Of a stretch of DNA of 64,000 bases, positions 6,925 to 16,029 are shown piece by piece. The position numbers and the translations under genes were made by a program. The first letter of the stretch is position 1, and each line of letters starts with the position of its first letter. The notes under the pieces were generated by a model. It was not told the DNA's origin and did not search any database. It saw nothing but the letters and a program-made list of their open reading frames with translations. Origin of the DNA: CALDTK01 sp045110575 (lineage in GTDB: Bacteria; Bacteroidota; Bacteroidia; Chitinophagales; Saprospiraceae); NCBI GenBank assembly GCA_045110575.1, contig JBGCGF010000023.1, positions 1-64,000 on the forward strand. The letters are read 5' to 3'.

Positions 6925-9900
6925 ATGATTACTCGATTCATAGCAATTTTACTAGGATGCCTGGCTTCATTCACCTGTCATGCACAGCTTGACTTCCGGC
7001 TACAAACGCTTGATAGTGAGAACGGTCTGCGCCATGACCAACTCAATGTTTTCTTCGGAACAGACGACGCTGGATTTCACTGGATAGGATCAAACGGAGG
7101 AGCCTATCGATACACTGGCCAAGAACTAAAGCTGTTCAACACGGCTGAAAACGAGGACAAACAGATCACCGTATACAGTAATTTCTTCCAAGACACACTG
7201 GGCAATACATGGTTTAGCACTGCGGAAGACCTCTTCCAGTACGACGCCAAGACAGAAAGCCTAAAAAGACACCCAATAGCTACTTCTTCTGTATCACGCA
7301 TGGGGTGGCACCTGTTTAATTACGACGCTACAACACACGAATTATGGCTATCCAACACGAATGAGCTACGAATCGTAAATGCAACGACTCTGGAGAGTGT
7401 CCACCCGCCTGTTTCTTCAAAATCGGTAAGATACCTGCCTCTTAGAACAGGCTCACCAAGCAAAACGACCCTAGGGTTCCCCTGGTTGCTCCGTAAAGGT
7501 ATCGAACGACTGATTGTGGACGAGAACGGGCTAGTACGCGTCGAGCCATCATCGGACAAATTTCTGAACCAACTAGTCATAAATGGCGGAACGGTTGACA
7601 ATTCGGGGAGAGTATGGCTATCAAGCACCCTTGGGCTAGTGCTATATGATCCTGTAAAAGATGAAGTGATCGAAATATATCGCATCCATAATCCCACAGA
7701 CCTCCGCATTTGGGCAGTAGCAACTCTTGGCGATTTACTTCTCGTCGCCACTCATGGAGATGGAATATGGGTATTTGACCCAACCACCGCTAAGTACCTC
7801 AACAAATTAGATGCAAAATCGAGTTCGGGCGAGTCGATCACGGACCAACCGAGATCAATCCATATTGCTCCTAATAATGTCATCCTTGCATCCAGAGGTG
7901 AAGGAGGAGTGGATGTGCTCATTCCCACTCAAAATGCAGTGACTAATGTAGTCGACAAAAAAGGAGACCCAATCATTGCACGAAATGTGACGACGACCCC
8001 GTATGGAAGCACCTTTGCAAGTACCTCACAAAACATAGTGTTCGAGCTAGACAAGGAGGGCAACATTATAAGCGAAAGTGCTTTTAAAAAGGGAACCTTA
8101 CTAGCAGGATCGAAGCACTTAATTTCCTCAACCAAAAACAATGTATGGTACGCACAAGGAGACCGAATACATTTAAAGGTGAATTCAACGAAAGAGTGGG
8201 AACTGTTCCACAGATTTGATTCTGAAATACTTAATATTTTTAATCACGGCGACAGTATACTCGTACACACAAAAAGAGGAATCCGCTTCATCGATGACAA
8301 AGAGATTGTCACAAAAAGTGACATCAGTTTTAGTGAAGCGAATCAGCGCTTCATATTCAAGATTGGGCCACGAAACTACATGCATTGGAAAGGCGGAAAA
8401 TGGATGTATATTCTAGGGATTTCAGAAAACGACCTCATAATTACAGATAGCCTTCTAAGCACAGGAGAGCTCTTCTATTCAACCTTCCTAAACGGGACCG
8501 ACACACTTGCAATCAGTACAATAGGCAAAACTACAACCTTTACAAAAGGCCCTCCGAATTTCAATGAGTGGATGCTTATCGACACTATTCTAACGAGAAG
8601 TCGACTCATTGACTTCAAAATTGACTCTAAACAAAACAAATGGCTACTTACAGATGAAGGTCTACAGTATGAAATTAATAACACTGAAAGACGATCTGTA
8701 AACAAAGAACATGGTCTCCCAAGTAACACTGGCCTACCTAACACCTTAGAACTAATAGGAGATTCCGTGGTTTTTGCTGGTACACGCAGCGGATTAGTAA
8801 TCTACAATCTATTAGACGAAAATACGTTAGCAAGCAACATCAAGTCAAAAGTGTATATCCGCAATACTTGGATAGACGAAAGGCCATTTGAAATTTCATC
8901 ATTAAACGAGTACGATCCGATTACGCTAACCCATGATCACCATGTATTACAATTCGAAATTGGGACTATTGGCATTTATGACGAAGACAATGTTGAGATA
9001 AACTACCGAGTCTTAGGATTAGACAACACTTGGCAAACTGCGAATAGGCAGGGCATTCTAAATCTAGAAAGGATTCCTCCAGGAAAACACGTCTTAGAAA
9101 TGTATGCAATTGAATCCTCAGGGGAGCAATCCGATATATATCGTGTAAATATCCTGTCTGAACTTGCATTCTGGGAAACTAGATGGTTTCGATTCATCAT
9201 CCCCTTACTAATTGCACTTGTTGTTGCACTAATTGCGTTCATACTACACCGTACAAAAATCACGAAAGAGCGTAAGCACTACCAGCAACAGCTTGTATTG
9301 GCCAACGAGCGAGACAGAATTGCTCGAGAACTTCATGATGAACTCGGCGGAGACTTAGCCTCCATACTCTTCTTAAGTGAATCTGATGGACAACCGATAA
9401 CCACTTCCGCACAAAGCCAGGTAAACCAACTGAGCAAGAACGCGCTTCGCCACATGAGAGAAATCATCTGGACGCTTCAAGAAGACAAGGCATTCATGGT
9501 CCACTTATGGGAAAAACTATCAACTACCGCTCGAGAGCAATGCGCGATGAAAGCCGTGAATCTAGAACTTGTTATTGAGCCGTCTCTATTGAAAGATGTG
9601 AGAGGACTCTCAAGTATCCTTAGACGTAACATATACCTACTCGTCAAGGAATCTGTATCGAACGCTATAAAGCATGCACAAGCAGACAAGTTAAGCATTG
9701 TGATTAAAAATCACAACAACACTAGCATCTGCATATCGATAATCGATGACGGAATCGGGTTTGACGCCAGCACCTCACATGTAGGAATGGGCCTTGTAAA
9801 CCTAAATCGACGGGCAGCTGAAGTGGGAGGAGTCTTGAGAATCGAAAGCTCCGAAGAATCTGGCACAGCAGTCCAAATGTGCATCCCCATAGGAAAGTAA
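6925..9900 (+). CDS. Two-component-propeller sensor histidine kinase, NarL type
   Basis: This encodes 991 residues. A signal peptide (MITRFIAILLGCLASFTCHA) is followed by a periplasmic region of Reg_prop beta-propeller repeats (for example GFHWIGSNGGAYRY and LGNTWFSTAEDLFQY), a Y_Y_Y domain at about residues 667-733 (YRVLGLDNTWQTA, IPPGKHVLEM), one membrane segment at about 755-775, and a cytosolic HisKA_3 dimerisation box with the phosphoacceptor His804 in RIARELHDELGGDLA. A HATPase domain follows, with NAIKHAQADK (N box), DDGIGFD (G1) and GMGLVNLNRRA (G2). The response regulator 68 bases downstream is the obvious partner. In Bacteroidota such kinases commonly sense saccharides through the propeller, but the ligand here cannot be read from sequence. 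Confidence 0.93.
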   Translation: MITRFIAILLGCLASFTCHAQLDFRLQTLDSENGLRHDQLNVFFGTDDAGFHWIGSNGGAYRYTGQELKLFNTAENEDKQITVYSNFFQDTLGNTWFSTAEDLFQYDAKTESLKRHPIATSSVSRMGWHLFNYDATTHELWLSNTNELRIVNATTLESVHPPVSSKSVRYLPLRTGSPSKTTLGFPWLLRKGIERLIVDENGLVRVEPSSDKFLNQLVINGGTVDNSGRVWLSSTLGLVLYDPVKDEVIEIYRIHNPTDLRIWAVATLGDLLLVATHGDGIWVFDPTTAKYLNKLDAKSSSGESITDQPRSIHIAPNNVILASRGEGGVDVLIPTQNAVTNVVDKKGDPIIARNVTTTPYGSTFASTSQNIVFELDKEGNIISESAFKKGTLLAGSKHLISSTKNNVWYAQGDRIHLKVNSTKEWELFHRFDSEILNIFNHGDSILVHTKRGIRFIDDKEIVTKSDISFSEANQRFIFKIGPRNYMHWKGGKWMYILGISENDLIITDSLLSTGELFYSTFLNGTDTLAISTIGKTTTFTKGPPNFNEWMLIDTILTRSRLIDFKIDSKQNKWLLTDEGLQYEINNTERRSVNKEHGLPSNTGLPNTLELIGDSVVFAGTRSGLVIYNLLDENTLASNIKSKVYIRNTWIDERPFEISSLNEYDPITLTHDHHVLQFEIGTIGIYDEDNVEINYRVLGLDNTWQTANRQGILNLERIPPGKHVLEMYAIESSGEQSDIYRVNILSELAFWETRWFRFIIPLLIALVVALIAFILHRTKITKERKHYQQQLVLANERDRIARELHDELGGDLASILFLSESDGQPITTSAQSQVNQLSKNALRHMREIIWTLQEDKAFMVHLWEKLSTTAREQCAMKAVNLELVIEPSLLKDVRGLSSILRRNIYLLVKESVSNAIKHAQADKLSIVIKNHNNTSICISIIDDGIGFDASTSHVGMGLVNLNRRAAEVGGVLRIESSEESGTAVQMCIPIGK

Positions 9901-9945
9901 CCTCGTGCTAACTAAAGTTATAGCAGTCCACTTTCCTTTTCCCCC

Positions 9946-9953
9946 TAAGTTTG
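9946..9953 (+). promoter_or_regulatory. Possible -7 box (TAAGTTTG)
   Basis: TAAGTTTG fits the Bacteroidota -7 consensus TAnnTTTG exactly and lies 15 bases before the ATG at 9969. No good -33 TTG was seen at the expected spacing and the implied leader would be very short, so this may be chance inside a two-gene operon. Confidence 0.25.
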
Positions 9954-9968
9954 AAACAACAACCCTCG

Positions 9969-10607
9969 ATGCTAACAGTGTGTATTATTGAAGACCAAAA
10001 GGTAATTAGAGAACGAGTCTCGGCTCATATCGACAACCTGCCTTTAGTCAAAGTCCTTCAAACTTTCGAAAGCGCAGAACGTGCTTTAGAGGTACTGCCT
10101 GTGCTAAAACCTCAGCTAACCATTATGGACATCGGTCTTCCTGGAATGACTGGTACAGAGGCTTTGGCGCGGCTTACATCGACAAACTTCCAAGGAGACG
10201 TCATAATGTTCACCATCTATGACGACGCCGACCATCTTTTCAGAGCTCTTGAGCTGGGAGCAGTAGGTTATGTCTTAAAAGAGGACGGAATTCGAGGCAT
10301 TGAAAGGGCCATTGACGAATATCGTCGAGGAGGCGGCCCAATGAGCAGGGGCATTGCGCTACGCGTACTAAAGAGCTTTAGTGAAAAGTCTATACTAGGT
10401 CGGTCTCCAAAACTCGAAATGCTAACGCTTCAGCAGGAGACCATCTTAAAGCTACTCTCTGAAGGACTACTCAACAAAGAGATAGCCAGCAAATTAGGTC
10501 TTACAGAAGGCACCATTAAACAACACAACATTCGGATTTACCGAAAATTAAGCGTCAACAACAGAGCCGAAGCAATTCGCCTCTACCTAACTAACCAAGG
10601 ATACTAA
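9969..10607 (+). CDS. NarL/LuxR-family response regulator
   Basis: This encodes 212 residues from the ATG at 9969. A TTG at 9951 would add six residues with no conserved content. The receiver domain covers about residues 1-120: acidic pocket in VCIIEDQK, phosphoacceptor Asp in LTIMDIGLPGMTG, Thr/Ser switch in VIMFTIYDD, and the conserved Lys in GYVLKEDG. The C-terminal LuxR helix-turn-helix is clear (LTLQQETILKLLSEGLLNK, then EIASKLGLTEGTIKQH and VNNRAEAI). It follows the NarL-type kinase directly and matches its class. It is probably co-transcribed with the 204-residue gene 13 bases downstream. Confidence 0.93.
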   Translation: MLTVCIIEDQKVIRERVSAHIDNLPLVKVLQTFESAERALEVLPVLKPQLTIMDIGLPGMTGTEALARLTSTNFQGDVIMFTIYDDADHLFRALELGAVGYVLKEDGIRGIERAIDEYRRGGGPMSRGIALRVLKSFSEKSILGRSPKLEMLTLQQETILKLLSEGLLNKEIASKLGLTEGTIKQHNIRIYRKLSVNNRAEAIRLYLTNQGY

Positions 10608-10620
10608 ACAATATCAGCTC

Positions 10621-11235
10621 ATGAGCACATCTTGCCCTAAAAACCAGAAAGCCCCACTCTACTACAATTTAAATTTAACTAAACTAAAGACTTTATCACT
10701 GACAACATCAGTGTACAATTTAACTGACCTTCTTGGATTCTACTTCGAATTCAAAGAACAAGTCTTAGGTGTACTTCAAAAAAGAGACAACATAAACATT
10801 GTACCGGTATACAAACTATCGAATGGAAACATCGAGAGAGACCTCGCGAATCAGGTCAGTATCCTGACGGTATCTGATCAGTTTTTCAAGACCCCGATGA
10901 CTCCCTATCAAGTGCAGAATGCACCGATTCACCTGTACGAAGAACTAGAGAATTACTTTGACGGTACAGCATTGGTTCTTTTTCAAATTGGACAGTTAGA
11001 CTACCTACAAGAGTACTCAGGAAAATTACTCTTGTCCTCTTGCTACGTAACACCTTTCACCTTCATGGATGAAGAAAGTCCAGAAAACCAACTAGGTAGC
11101 GGTCAACCGATGATGACTCTAAAATTAGAAGGAACAAATCCCACAAGTGATGGCGGAAATGTGCCAGGGAACGACGGCTACAGAGCCCCATTTATAATGG
11201 GCACGCCATGTGTCTACATATGGTATCAAGTTTAG
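10621..11235 (+). CDS. Unknown protein downstream of the NarL-type regulator
   Basis: This encodes 204 residues from the ATG at 10621, 13 bases after the regulator stop, so it is probably the third gene of that operon. No signal peptide, membrane segment or known motif is visible. The N-terminal half has mixed alpha/beta character (YYNLNLTKLKTLSLTTSVYN, FEFKEQVLGVLQKRD). The C-terminal 40 residues are Gly/Pro/Asn-rich and end in CVYIWYQV. Codon use leans slightly more to AT than in the kinase. A terminator follows at 11276-11325. The position right after a sensor/regulator pair suggests an output or accessory protein of that system, but no function can be assigned. Confidence 0.75.
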   Translation: MSTSCPKNQKAPLYYNLNLTKLKTLSLTTSVYNLTDLLGFYFEFKEQVLGVLQKRDNINIVPVYKLSNGNIERDLANQVSILTVSDQFFKTPMTPYQVQNAPIHLYEELENYFDGTALVLFQIGQLDYLQEYSGKLLLSSCYVTPFTFMDEESPENQLGSGQPMMTLKLEGTNPTSDGGNVPGNDGYRAPFIMGTPCVYIWYQV

Positions 11236-11275
11236 AATAGCTATGCTCTTCTTATAGTTTCATACTATTTATACC

Positions 11276-11325
11276 AACCCACTCAGTGTTTCCCTAAAAG
11301 GGTTGCCTGGGTGGGTTTATTTTTG
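11276..11325 (+). terminator. Rho-independent terminator
   Basis: AACCCACTCAG at 11276-11286 pairs with CTGGGTGGGTT at 11307-11317 (one G-T wobble), and T-rich TATTTTTG follows. It closes the kinase/regulator/unknown operon. Confidence 0.85.
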
Positions 11326-11640
11326 CTCGTAATACCCGTGCTTGTTACAGCCTACTGTTTTTAAGTCTGCACAACACTAAGAGTATTTTCAAGACCATAC
11401 TAGACTCGCCCTCACTTGATCATATTACTAGGCGATTAAGTAACCCCATCTAGAGATCGAAGTACGTCACTACATTGTAAAGTGGCCCACTACCACAAGA
11501 AAGTGTAGCACCACCCTTCACATACAAATCCCTACCACTCAAGAAGTAAGACCCAAAGGAAATCTGACAGATCTTGTATTTAGCCTGCTTACCCTACTTT
11601 GTGAATACAACCAGAATCAGAACTTCGAATCAAGGATACC
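11326..11640. other. Intergenic region before the second kinase gene
   Basis: This stretch of about 315 bases has no gene that I can support. It ends in the unresolved start region of the LytS-type kinase: a GTG at 11601 lies one frame off the coding frame, and an in-frame TGA lies at 11602-11604. Confidence 0.45.
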
Positions 11641-14600
11641 ATTCAACTTCTTTTTGCGGTCTGCCTCTGCTTATTCCACAGTATACAGTCCCCGCTATTC
11701 GCACAAAGCGACCTCTTCGAGGAAGTTAGCTATCGACGTATATCCACTGCTGAAGGATTACCAAGTGAAGACGTCTACAGTTTACTGGAAGATAAGGACG
11801 GTTGGATTTGGGTAGGAACAGCAGCAGGATTGTATCGATACGACGGAATAGACTTCATTCCCTATACGTCCAGCCAAGCAACTCAAGCAGATATTCACGG
11901 ACTTAGACTAGGACCCAACGGTAGTCTGTTCGCGCAAAATTTCCGAGGACAACTGTTTTGCGTGAGTGGAGATAGCCTAAAACTAGTTGGCGACTTCGAG
12001 GGAATGCATTCTCAATTCATTAGCTACAGTTTCTTAGATAGGGAACTTGTAATTGCGACTGAAGACGATGTTCGTAGCTATTCAATAAGTCCCGATCAGT
12101 GGCCACTAAACCGTGAATCCGCATTTGAACCGATAACCCTGATCAACGCTCCTGAGATACACACGGTTTTGAATCAAGGTGGTATAGTAGCAAATTTGGG
12201 AGGCAGAGTTCGCTCCACCTTTGGCCACATAGAGTCCGACAAACGCATCCCTGCAGACTTCAGTTTACTAAGTGCTCGGCCTCAAGGAGATTCAACCTGG
12301 TTAGTATACACAGGAGAATTGAACGGGCAAAGGCAAACGCTCGTGCAATGCATCAATGTGCAAGGACACTCTCTCGTAGTAGCACGACTTGACCTACCAA
12401 TCTCGTATATCAACCGAGGTAAATTATACGTCCAAGGCCTACCAAATGGTGATATTCTAATCGGCGGTATCCGTGGAGTACTACTCGTTGAAAATCCAAG
12501 TTCCGAAAAGCCTATTCTCACCAATTTACTCCCAGGAACAACGGTATATGACGTCAAAGTTGACGAGAAGGGAAACCTCTGGATAGCCACAACAACTCAA
12601 GGGCTTTTGCTGATACCTGACTTGAACGTACGGCAGCATGATTTTTCAACGGTAGATGCACCTATTGTAGACCTCATCGCTCCTGAGCAAGGTGATTTCC
12701 TATACGGCCTCACCTACAGTGGAGTGCTTTACCAACTTCACCCTACATTCCAAAAATTCAATAGTGATGGTCGGCACACTAGGTTCTGGCAGAGTTACCA
12801 GGAAGACTATTACGTCAGTCACGTCAAAGTGCACCCTTCTGTTCCTAATGATGTGAATCGAGCCCTACTTCAGGAACTTTCTAGTGTGAAAGAATCTGTT
12901 CTCCTGCCCGACGGCTCAATAGCCATGGCCACCGCCGTTCGCTCCCTCCTTCGCTTCCCGTACGGCGACGCTAGACTAATTCAACGTTCGAATTCATTCC
13001 CCTATCTAAATCTGCCGCTAATAAACAGACCTAGTGCAAATACCATAGAAAAAAAGGGAGCTATACTCAGGCTTCGACGTAGCACAGGCGTAACCTTCGA
13101 CCACAATCGAAACGCACTTTATGTAGCTTACAATGACGGCCTAATTTGCTACCCAACAGGAACCGGCCCTGAAATTCCGATCACCGATTCTCTCGTGGGA
13201 GGAAGAGCTCAGATTCTGAGCGTAGTAAATGACAAACTCTATATCGGACTCTCAGGAACGGGGCTATCCGTACTAGATTTAAAAACGAACAAGTCCGTTC
13301 TATTTTTACCTCAATTAGCCATCGAGAGAATCCATCATGCTGGAAACAAAGTCTGGTTAGAAACTAACAAGGGTATATATCGCAGCAGCCTTGATAATGA
13401 ATCTCCCAGATTCCAACCCATAGACACCCGATCAGGTTTGCCTCCAGGAAAACCGACTGCATTTTTCGCAAACGAAGCGTTTGCCTATGCAGTATATGAT
13501 CGACGAGTGATTCGCATCCAAAGCGATCAACCTATAACCGAAGCAACTGGACGTACTGTCGCTTTCGCTAAAACCGAACGTGCAGGGATCTCGCTTGTTA
13601 AGCCAAATAGTAAAGTCTTCAAGGTGACGGCAAATACACAGACGTTACGTTTCCAACCGAGAATTCCTGATTACGCAGAATCTCCAACCGCTTCCTTTGA
13701 ATTTAGGCTAGACGAATCTGATGAAAATTGGCGAAAAATTGGCGGAGAAAATGCTTCGATTTTCCTTTCGGGTATTTCTGAAGGTTCGCATCAACTAGAC
13801 GTGAGACTTACTGGTCATCCTGAATCTCAAAGCTCGTACCGCATTGAGGCAAGTATTCCGTTTTGGCGAAAGCCGTGGCCTTATATACTCGCCATTTCCA
13901 TGCTCGCAATGTTTGCAATATTCATCACGCGACGCCGAGCAAGAGGTCGCCAACTTGAAGCCGAACGCCAAACAGCATTACGCGAATCCCAACTCGCTGC
14001 GCTTGCAGCCCAAATGAATCCACACTTCATTTTCAACGCCCTCAATAGTGTGCAAGACTTCATAATGAGCAACGATCGACTTGCTGCCAACGACTACCTC
14101 ACCAAGTTTGCAAAGCTCATTCGGTTAACCTTAGAACATAGCAGAAGTGCAGAAATCACACTTGAGCAAGAGTTGATAATGATGCAAACCTATTTGGATC
14201 TCGAACGTGTGCGCTTCGATGATGAAATAGAGATAGACTTTTCATACAGTGACGATTTACGCCTTTCGACAAAACTCCCATCCTTGGTTGTACAACCGTA
14301 TGTTGAGAATGCATTTAAACACGGCCTAATGCACCGAATGAAAGACCGTCGTTTACGTGTGAGATACGAGATGCCTACGGAGAAAACACTACGCGTAATT
14401 GTGGAGGACAATGGTGTAGGTCGAGCAAGAGCTACAATTCTCAGCGATGCGAGCAGAACCGGTAACAAATTCGCCACTGGTGCAACAGCTCGAAGACTAG
14501 AGCTTCTAAACAGCAAGTATCTTGAAGCTTGTCGCGTAGAAATCGAAGACCTCGTTGAAAACAGTAAGGCCTCTGGTACACGTGTCACCATAGAATTAAG

Positions 14601-14661
14601 AGTTTCTCTCAAAAAAGAAAACAACATGACCAGTAAAACTGAAGGCCATGCGAATACTTAG
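11641..14661 (+). CDS. Two-component-propeller sensor histidine kinase, LytS type (start unresolved)
   Basis: The coding frame is open from 11605. It encodes a signal-peptide-like segment (IQLLFAVCLCLFHSIQ, then SPLFAQ at the cleavage site), followed by a typical propeller start (RISTAEGLPSEDVYSLLED and GWIWVGTAAGLYRYDG). The first conventional start codon in frame is a TTG at 11830, inside the first propeller blade, so it cannot be the real start. The coordinate given assumes ATT at 11641. The alternative is GTG at 11601 plus one base too many in the T5 run at 11651-11655. Further domains are Y_Y_Y at about residues 666-723, a membrane segment at 745-765, the LytS His_kinase box (AAQMNPHFIFNALNS, His codon 14023-14025) and HATPase (VEDNGVGRAR). 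It overlaps the LytTR regulator by 14 bases. Confidence 0.88.
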   Translation: MQLLFAVCLCLFHSIQSPLFAQSDLFEEVSYRRISTAEGLPSEDVYSLLEDKDGWIWVGTAAGLYRYDGIDFIPYTSSQATQADIHGLRLGPNGSLFAQNFRGQLFCVSGDSLKLVGDFEGMHSQFISYSFLDRELVIATEDDVRSYSISPDQWPLNRESAFEPITLINAPEIHTVLNQGGIVANLGGRVRSTFGHIESDKRIPADFSLLSARPQGDSTWLVYTGELNGQRQTLVQCINVQGHSLVVARLDLPISYINRGKLYVQGLPNGDILIGGIRGVLLVENPSSEKPILTNLLPGTTVYDVKVDEKGNLWIATTTQGLLLIPDLNVRQHDFSTVDAPIVDLIAPEQGDFLYGLTYSGVLYQLHPTFQKFNSDGRHTRFWQSYQEDYYVSHVKVHPSVPNDVNRALLQELSSVKESVLLPDGSIAMATAVRSLLRFPYGDARLIQRSNSFPYLNLPLINRPSANTIEKKGAILRLRRSTGVTFDHNRNALYVAYNDGLICYPTGTGPEIPITDSLVGGRAQILSVVNDKLYIGLSGTGLSVLDLKTNKSVLFLPQLAIERIHHAGNKVWLETNKGIYRSSLDNESPRFQPIDTRSGLPPGKPTAFFANEAFAYAVYDRRVIRIQSDQPITEATGRTVAFAKTERAGISLVKPNSKVFKVTANTQTLRFQPRIPDYAESPTASFEFRLDESDENWRKIGGENASIFLSGISEGSHQLDVRLTGHPESQSSYRIEASIPFWRKPWPYILAISMLAMFAIFITRRRARGRQLEAERQTALRESQLAALAAQMNPHFIFNALNSVQDFIMSNDRLAANDYLTKFAKLIRLTLEHSRSAEITLEQELIMMQTYLDLERVRFDDEIEIDFSYSDDLRLSTKLPSLVVQPYVENAFKHGLMHRMKDRRLRVRYEMPTEKTLRVIVEDNGVGRARATILSDASRTGNKFATGATARRLELLNSKYLEACRVEIEDLVENSKASGTRVTIELRVSLKKENNMTSKTEGHANT
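13860..13873 (+). repeat. GTTTTGGCGAAAGC 14-mer, perfect copy
   Basis: This copy lies inside the LytS-type kinase gene just before its membrane segment, read in the frame that gives FWRK. It is one of 12 perfect copies in the window. Confidence 0.9.
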
Positions 14662-15346
14662 TGCATTGATAGTTGATGATGAGGCACGTGCGAGGAGAAC
14701 CTTGCAGGTGATGCTCACTGATTTTTGCGAAAACGTGTCGGTTGTCGGTACAGTCGGTTCGGTAGATGAAGCACTAGACTTCCTGTATTCAACTCCAGTT
14801 GATGTAATATTCCTTGACGTTAGCATGCCTGAAAAAGACGGTTTCGCCTTGGCCGAACGTCCGGAATTCGTTGATCAACAAATCGTCTTCATCACGGCCC
14901 ACGCAGAGTTTGCAGTTAATGCCTTTCGCGTTAACGCGGCAGACTACCTCCTAAAGCCTGTCAACATCATGGAGCTGCAATCAGCGGTTTCGCGTGTACG
15001 TAAACAACTAGAAGAAGATAAAGAAGCAGACCAAACAGCCTTACGCATTTTTGCAAGTAATGAGCACCACTTGCTACCCTATTCGAAAATCCTTTACCTA
15101 GAAGCGGAGGGCTCATATAGCTATGTTGTCACGACAGAACAACGCTACTTTGTAAGCAAAGGGCTCAAAGAACTTGGCGAAAGTCTTCCTAAACACGGTT
15201 TCTTTCGGACGCACCGTAGCTACATCGTGAATCTGGAACACGTATCTAAAGTCGGAAACATGTCCACCGCAACAATCACCATCAGCAATGAGGCACAATT
15301 ACCGCTAAGTCGTTATCGACGATCGGAGTTGCTGAAGCTGATCTAA
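14648..15346 (+). CDS. LytTR-family response regulator
   Basis: This encodes 232 residues whose ATG overlaps the end of the LytS-type kinase gene, indicating translational coupling. The receiver domain at about residues 1-120 has the acidic pair in LIVDDEARARR, phosphoacceptor Asp in VIFLDVSMPEKDG, the switch Thr in VFITAHAEFA and Lys in DYLLKPVN. The LytTR DNA-binding domain at about 140-230 has ILYLEAEGSYSYVVT, FFRTHRSYIVNLEHV and LPLSRYRRSELLKLI. LytTR regulators bind direct repeats upstream of targets; no such repeats were identified nearby. Together with the kinase this forms a complete signalling pair adjacent to the adhesin operon. Confidence 0.95.
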   Translation: MRILSALIVDDEARARRTLQVMLTDFCENVSVVGTVGSVDEALDFLYSTPVDVIFLDVSMPEKDGFALAERPEFVDQQIVFITAHAEFAVNAFRVNAADYLLKPVNIMELQSAVSRVRKQLEEDKEADQTALRIFASNEHHLLPYSKILYLEAEGSYSYVVTTEQRYFVSKGLKELGESLPKHGFFRTHRSYIVNLEHVSKVGNMSTATITISNEAQLPLSRYRRSELLKLI

Positions 15347-15952
15347 AGGTGGTCACCAATACGTACTTGACAAAAAAATGGCCGGGAACACGTATCGTGA
15401 TACCGACCATCGAGCATGCACATGCTCGAAACTCCTTTGGATATGCCCAACTTACTTGGGACTACTTCTGGGAGACTGATTTTGGAGTTTGTCGTAGCTA
15501 ATTGTGCGGTTTCGTTCCCACGCATCGATACTCGCATTGCCGAAAACCACTCGCTTGAGCATAAGCTTCTGCTAGCAAAAACCAAAAACATGAGTTTCAT
15601 CGATCAGATGATTTCATCTGGGACATCGAATTGGTTTAATATACACCAATCGCACAGTAACCAATGGATGAAGTCCGTGAGTGGTAGTGAATACTTGATG
15701 GAGGGAGCGTTAAGACCAACCAATTGATAGCATCCTCTCTCTTCACAAGTCATCGAAATACAGCCCCCCCCCCCCTTATTTGAGCCACGATTCTTCACAC
15801 AGGCCAATTCCGAGAACCTCTCTGCGGATAAGACGTAGCTAAAGCATAAGTGTATCCTAATTCTACTCAAATTGGAATGGGGCAGCAATCGAAGCTAGAC
15901 TGCTAGTATGTGCATTTGCAGTACACAGGCGATATGTTGCCACCCGTTTTCC
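15347..15952. other. Intergenic region with palindrome, weak frame and C12 tract
   Basis: This is about 600 bases between convergent operons. CGAGCATG at 15411-15418 and CATGCTCG at 15421-15428 form a perfect 8-bp inverted repeat around CA. A plus-strand frame of 103 codons (15416-15727) starts inside this palindrome; it has no recognisable domain and is left unannotated. A run of 12 C residues lies at 15764-15775. No promoter was recognised. Confidence 0.5.
15764..15775. repeat. Homopolymeric C12 tract
   Basis: Twelve consecutive C residues lie in non-coding sequence between the LytTR gene and the PorE-like gene, about 180 bases beyond the terminator of the latter. The length may be variable or a sequencing approximation. 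Confidence 0.8.
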
Positions 15953-15988
15953 AAAAAAGCCCGAGCAAACATTACGTCTACTCGGGCT
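15953..15988 (-). terminator. Terminator of the adhesin/PorP/PorE-like operon
   Basis: On the minus strand a GCCCGAG stem (15981-15987) pairs with CTCGGGC (15959-15965) around a 15-base loop and is followed by six T residues (A-run 15953-15958 on the plus strand). It lies about 40 bases beyond the PorE-like stop codon. Confidence 0.85.
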
Positions 15989-16029
15989 CCTTCTACCAAT
16001 TTATAAGAATCGCTCAAAAGGCAATCTCA

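Noticed and set aside
15416..15727. 103-codon plus-strand frame between the LytTR gene and the adhesin operon
   Set aside because: It begins inside a palindrome, has no domain or signal peptide and could not be distinguished from chance.
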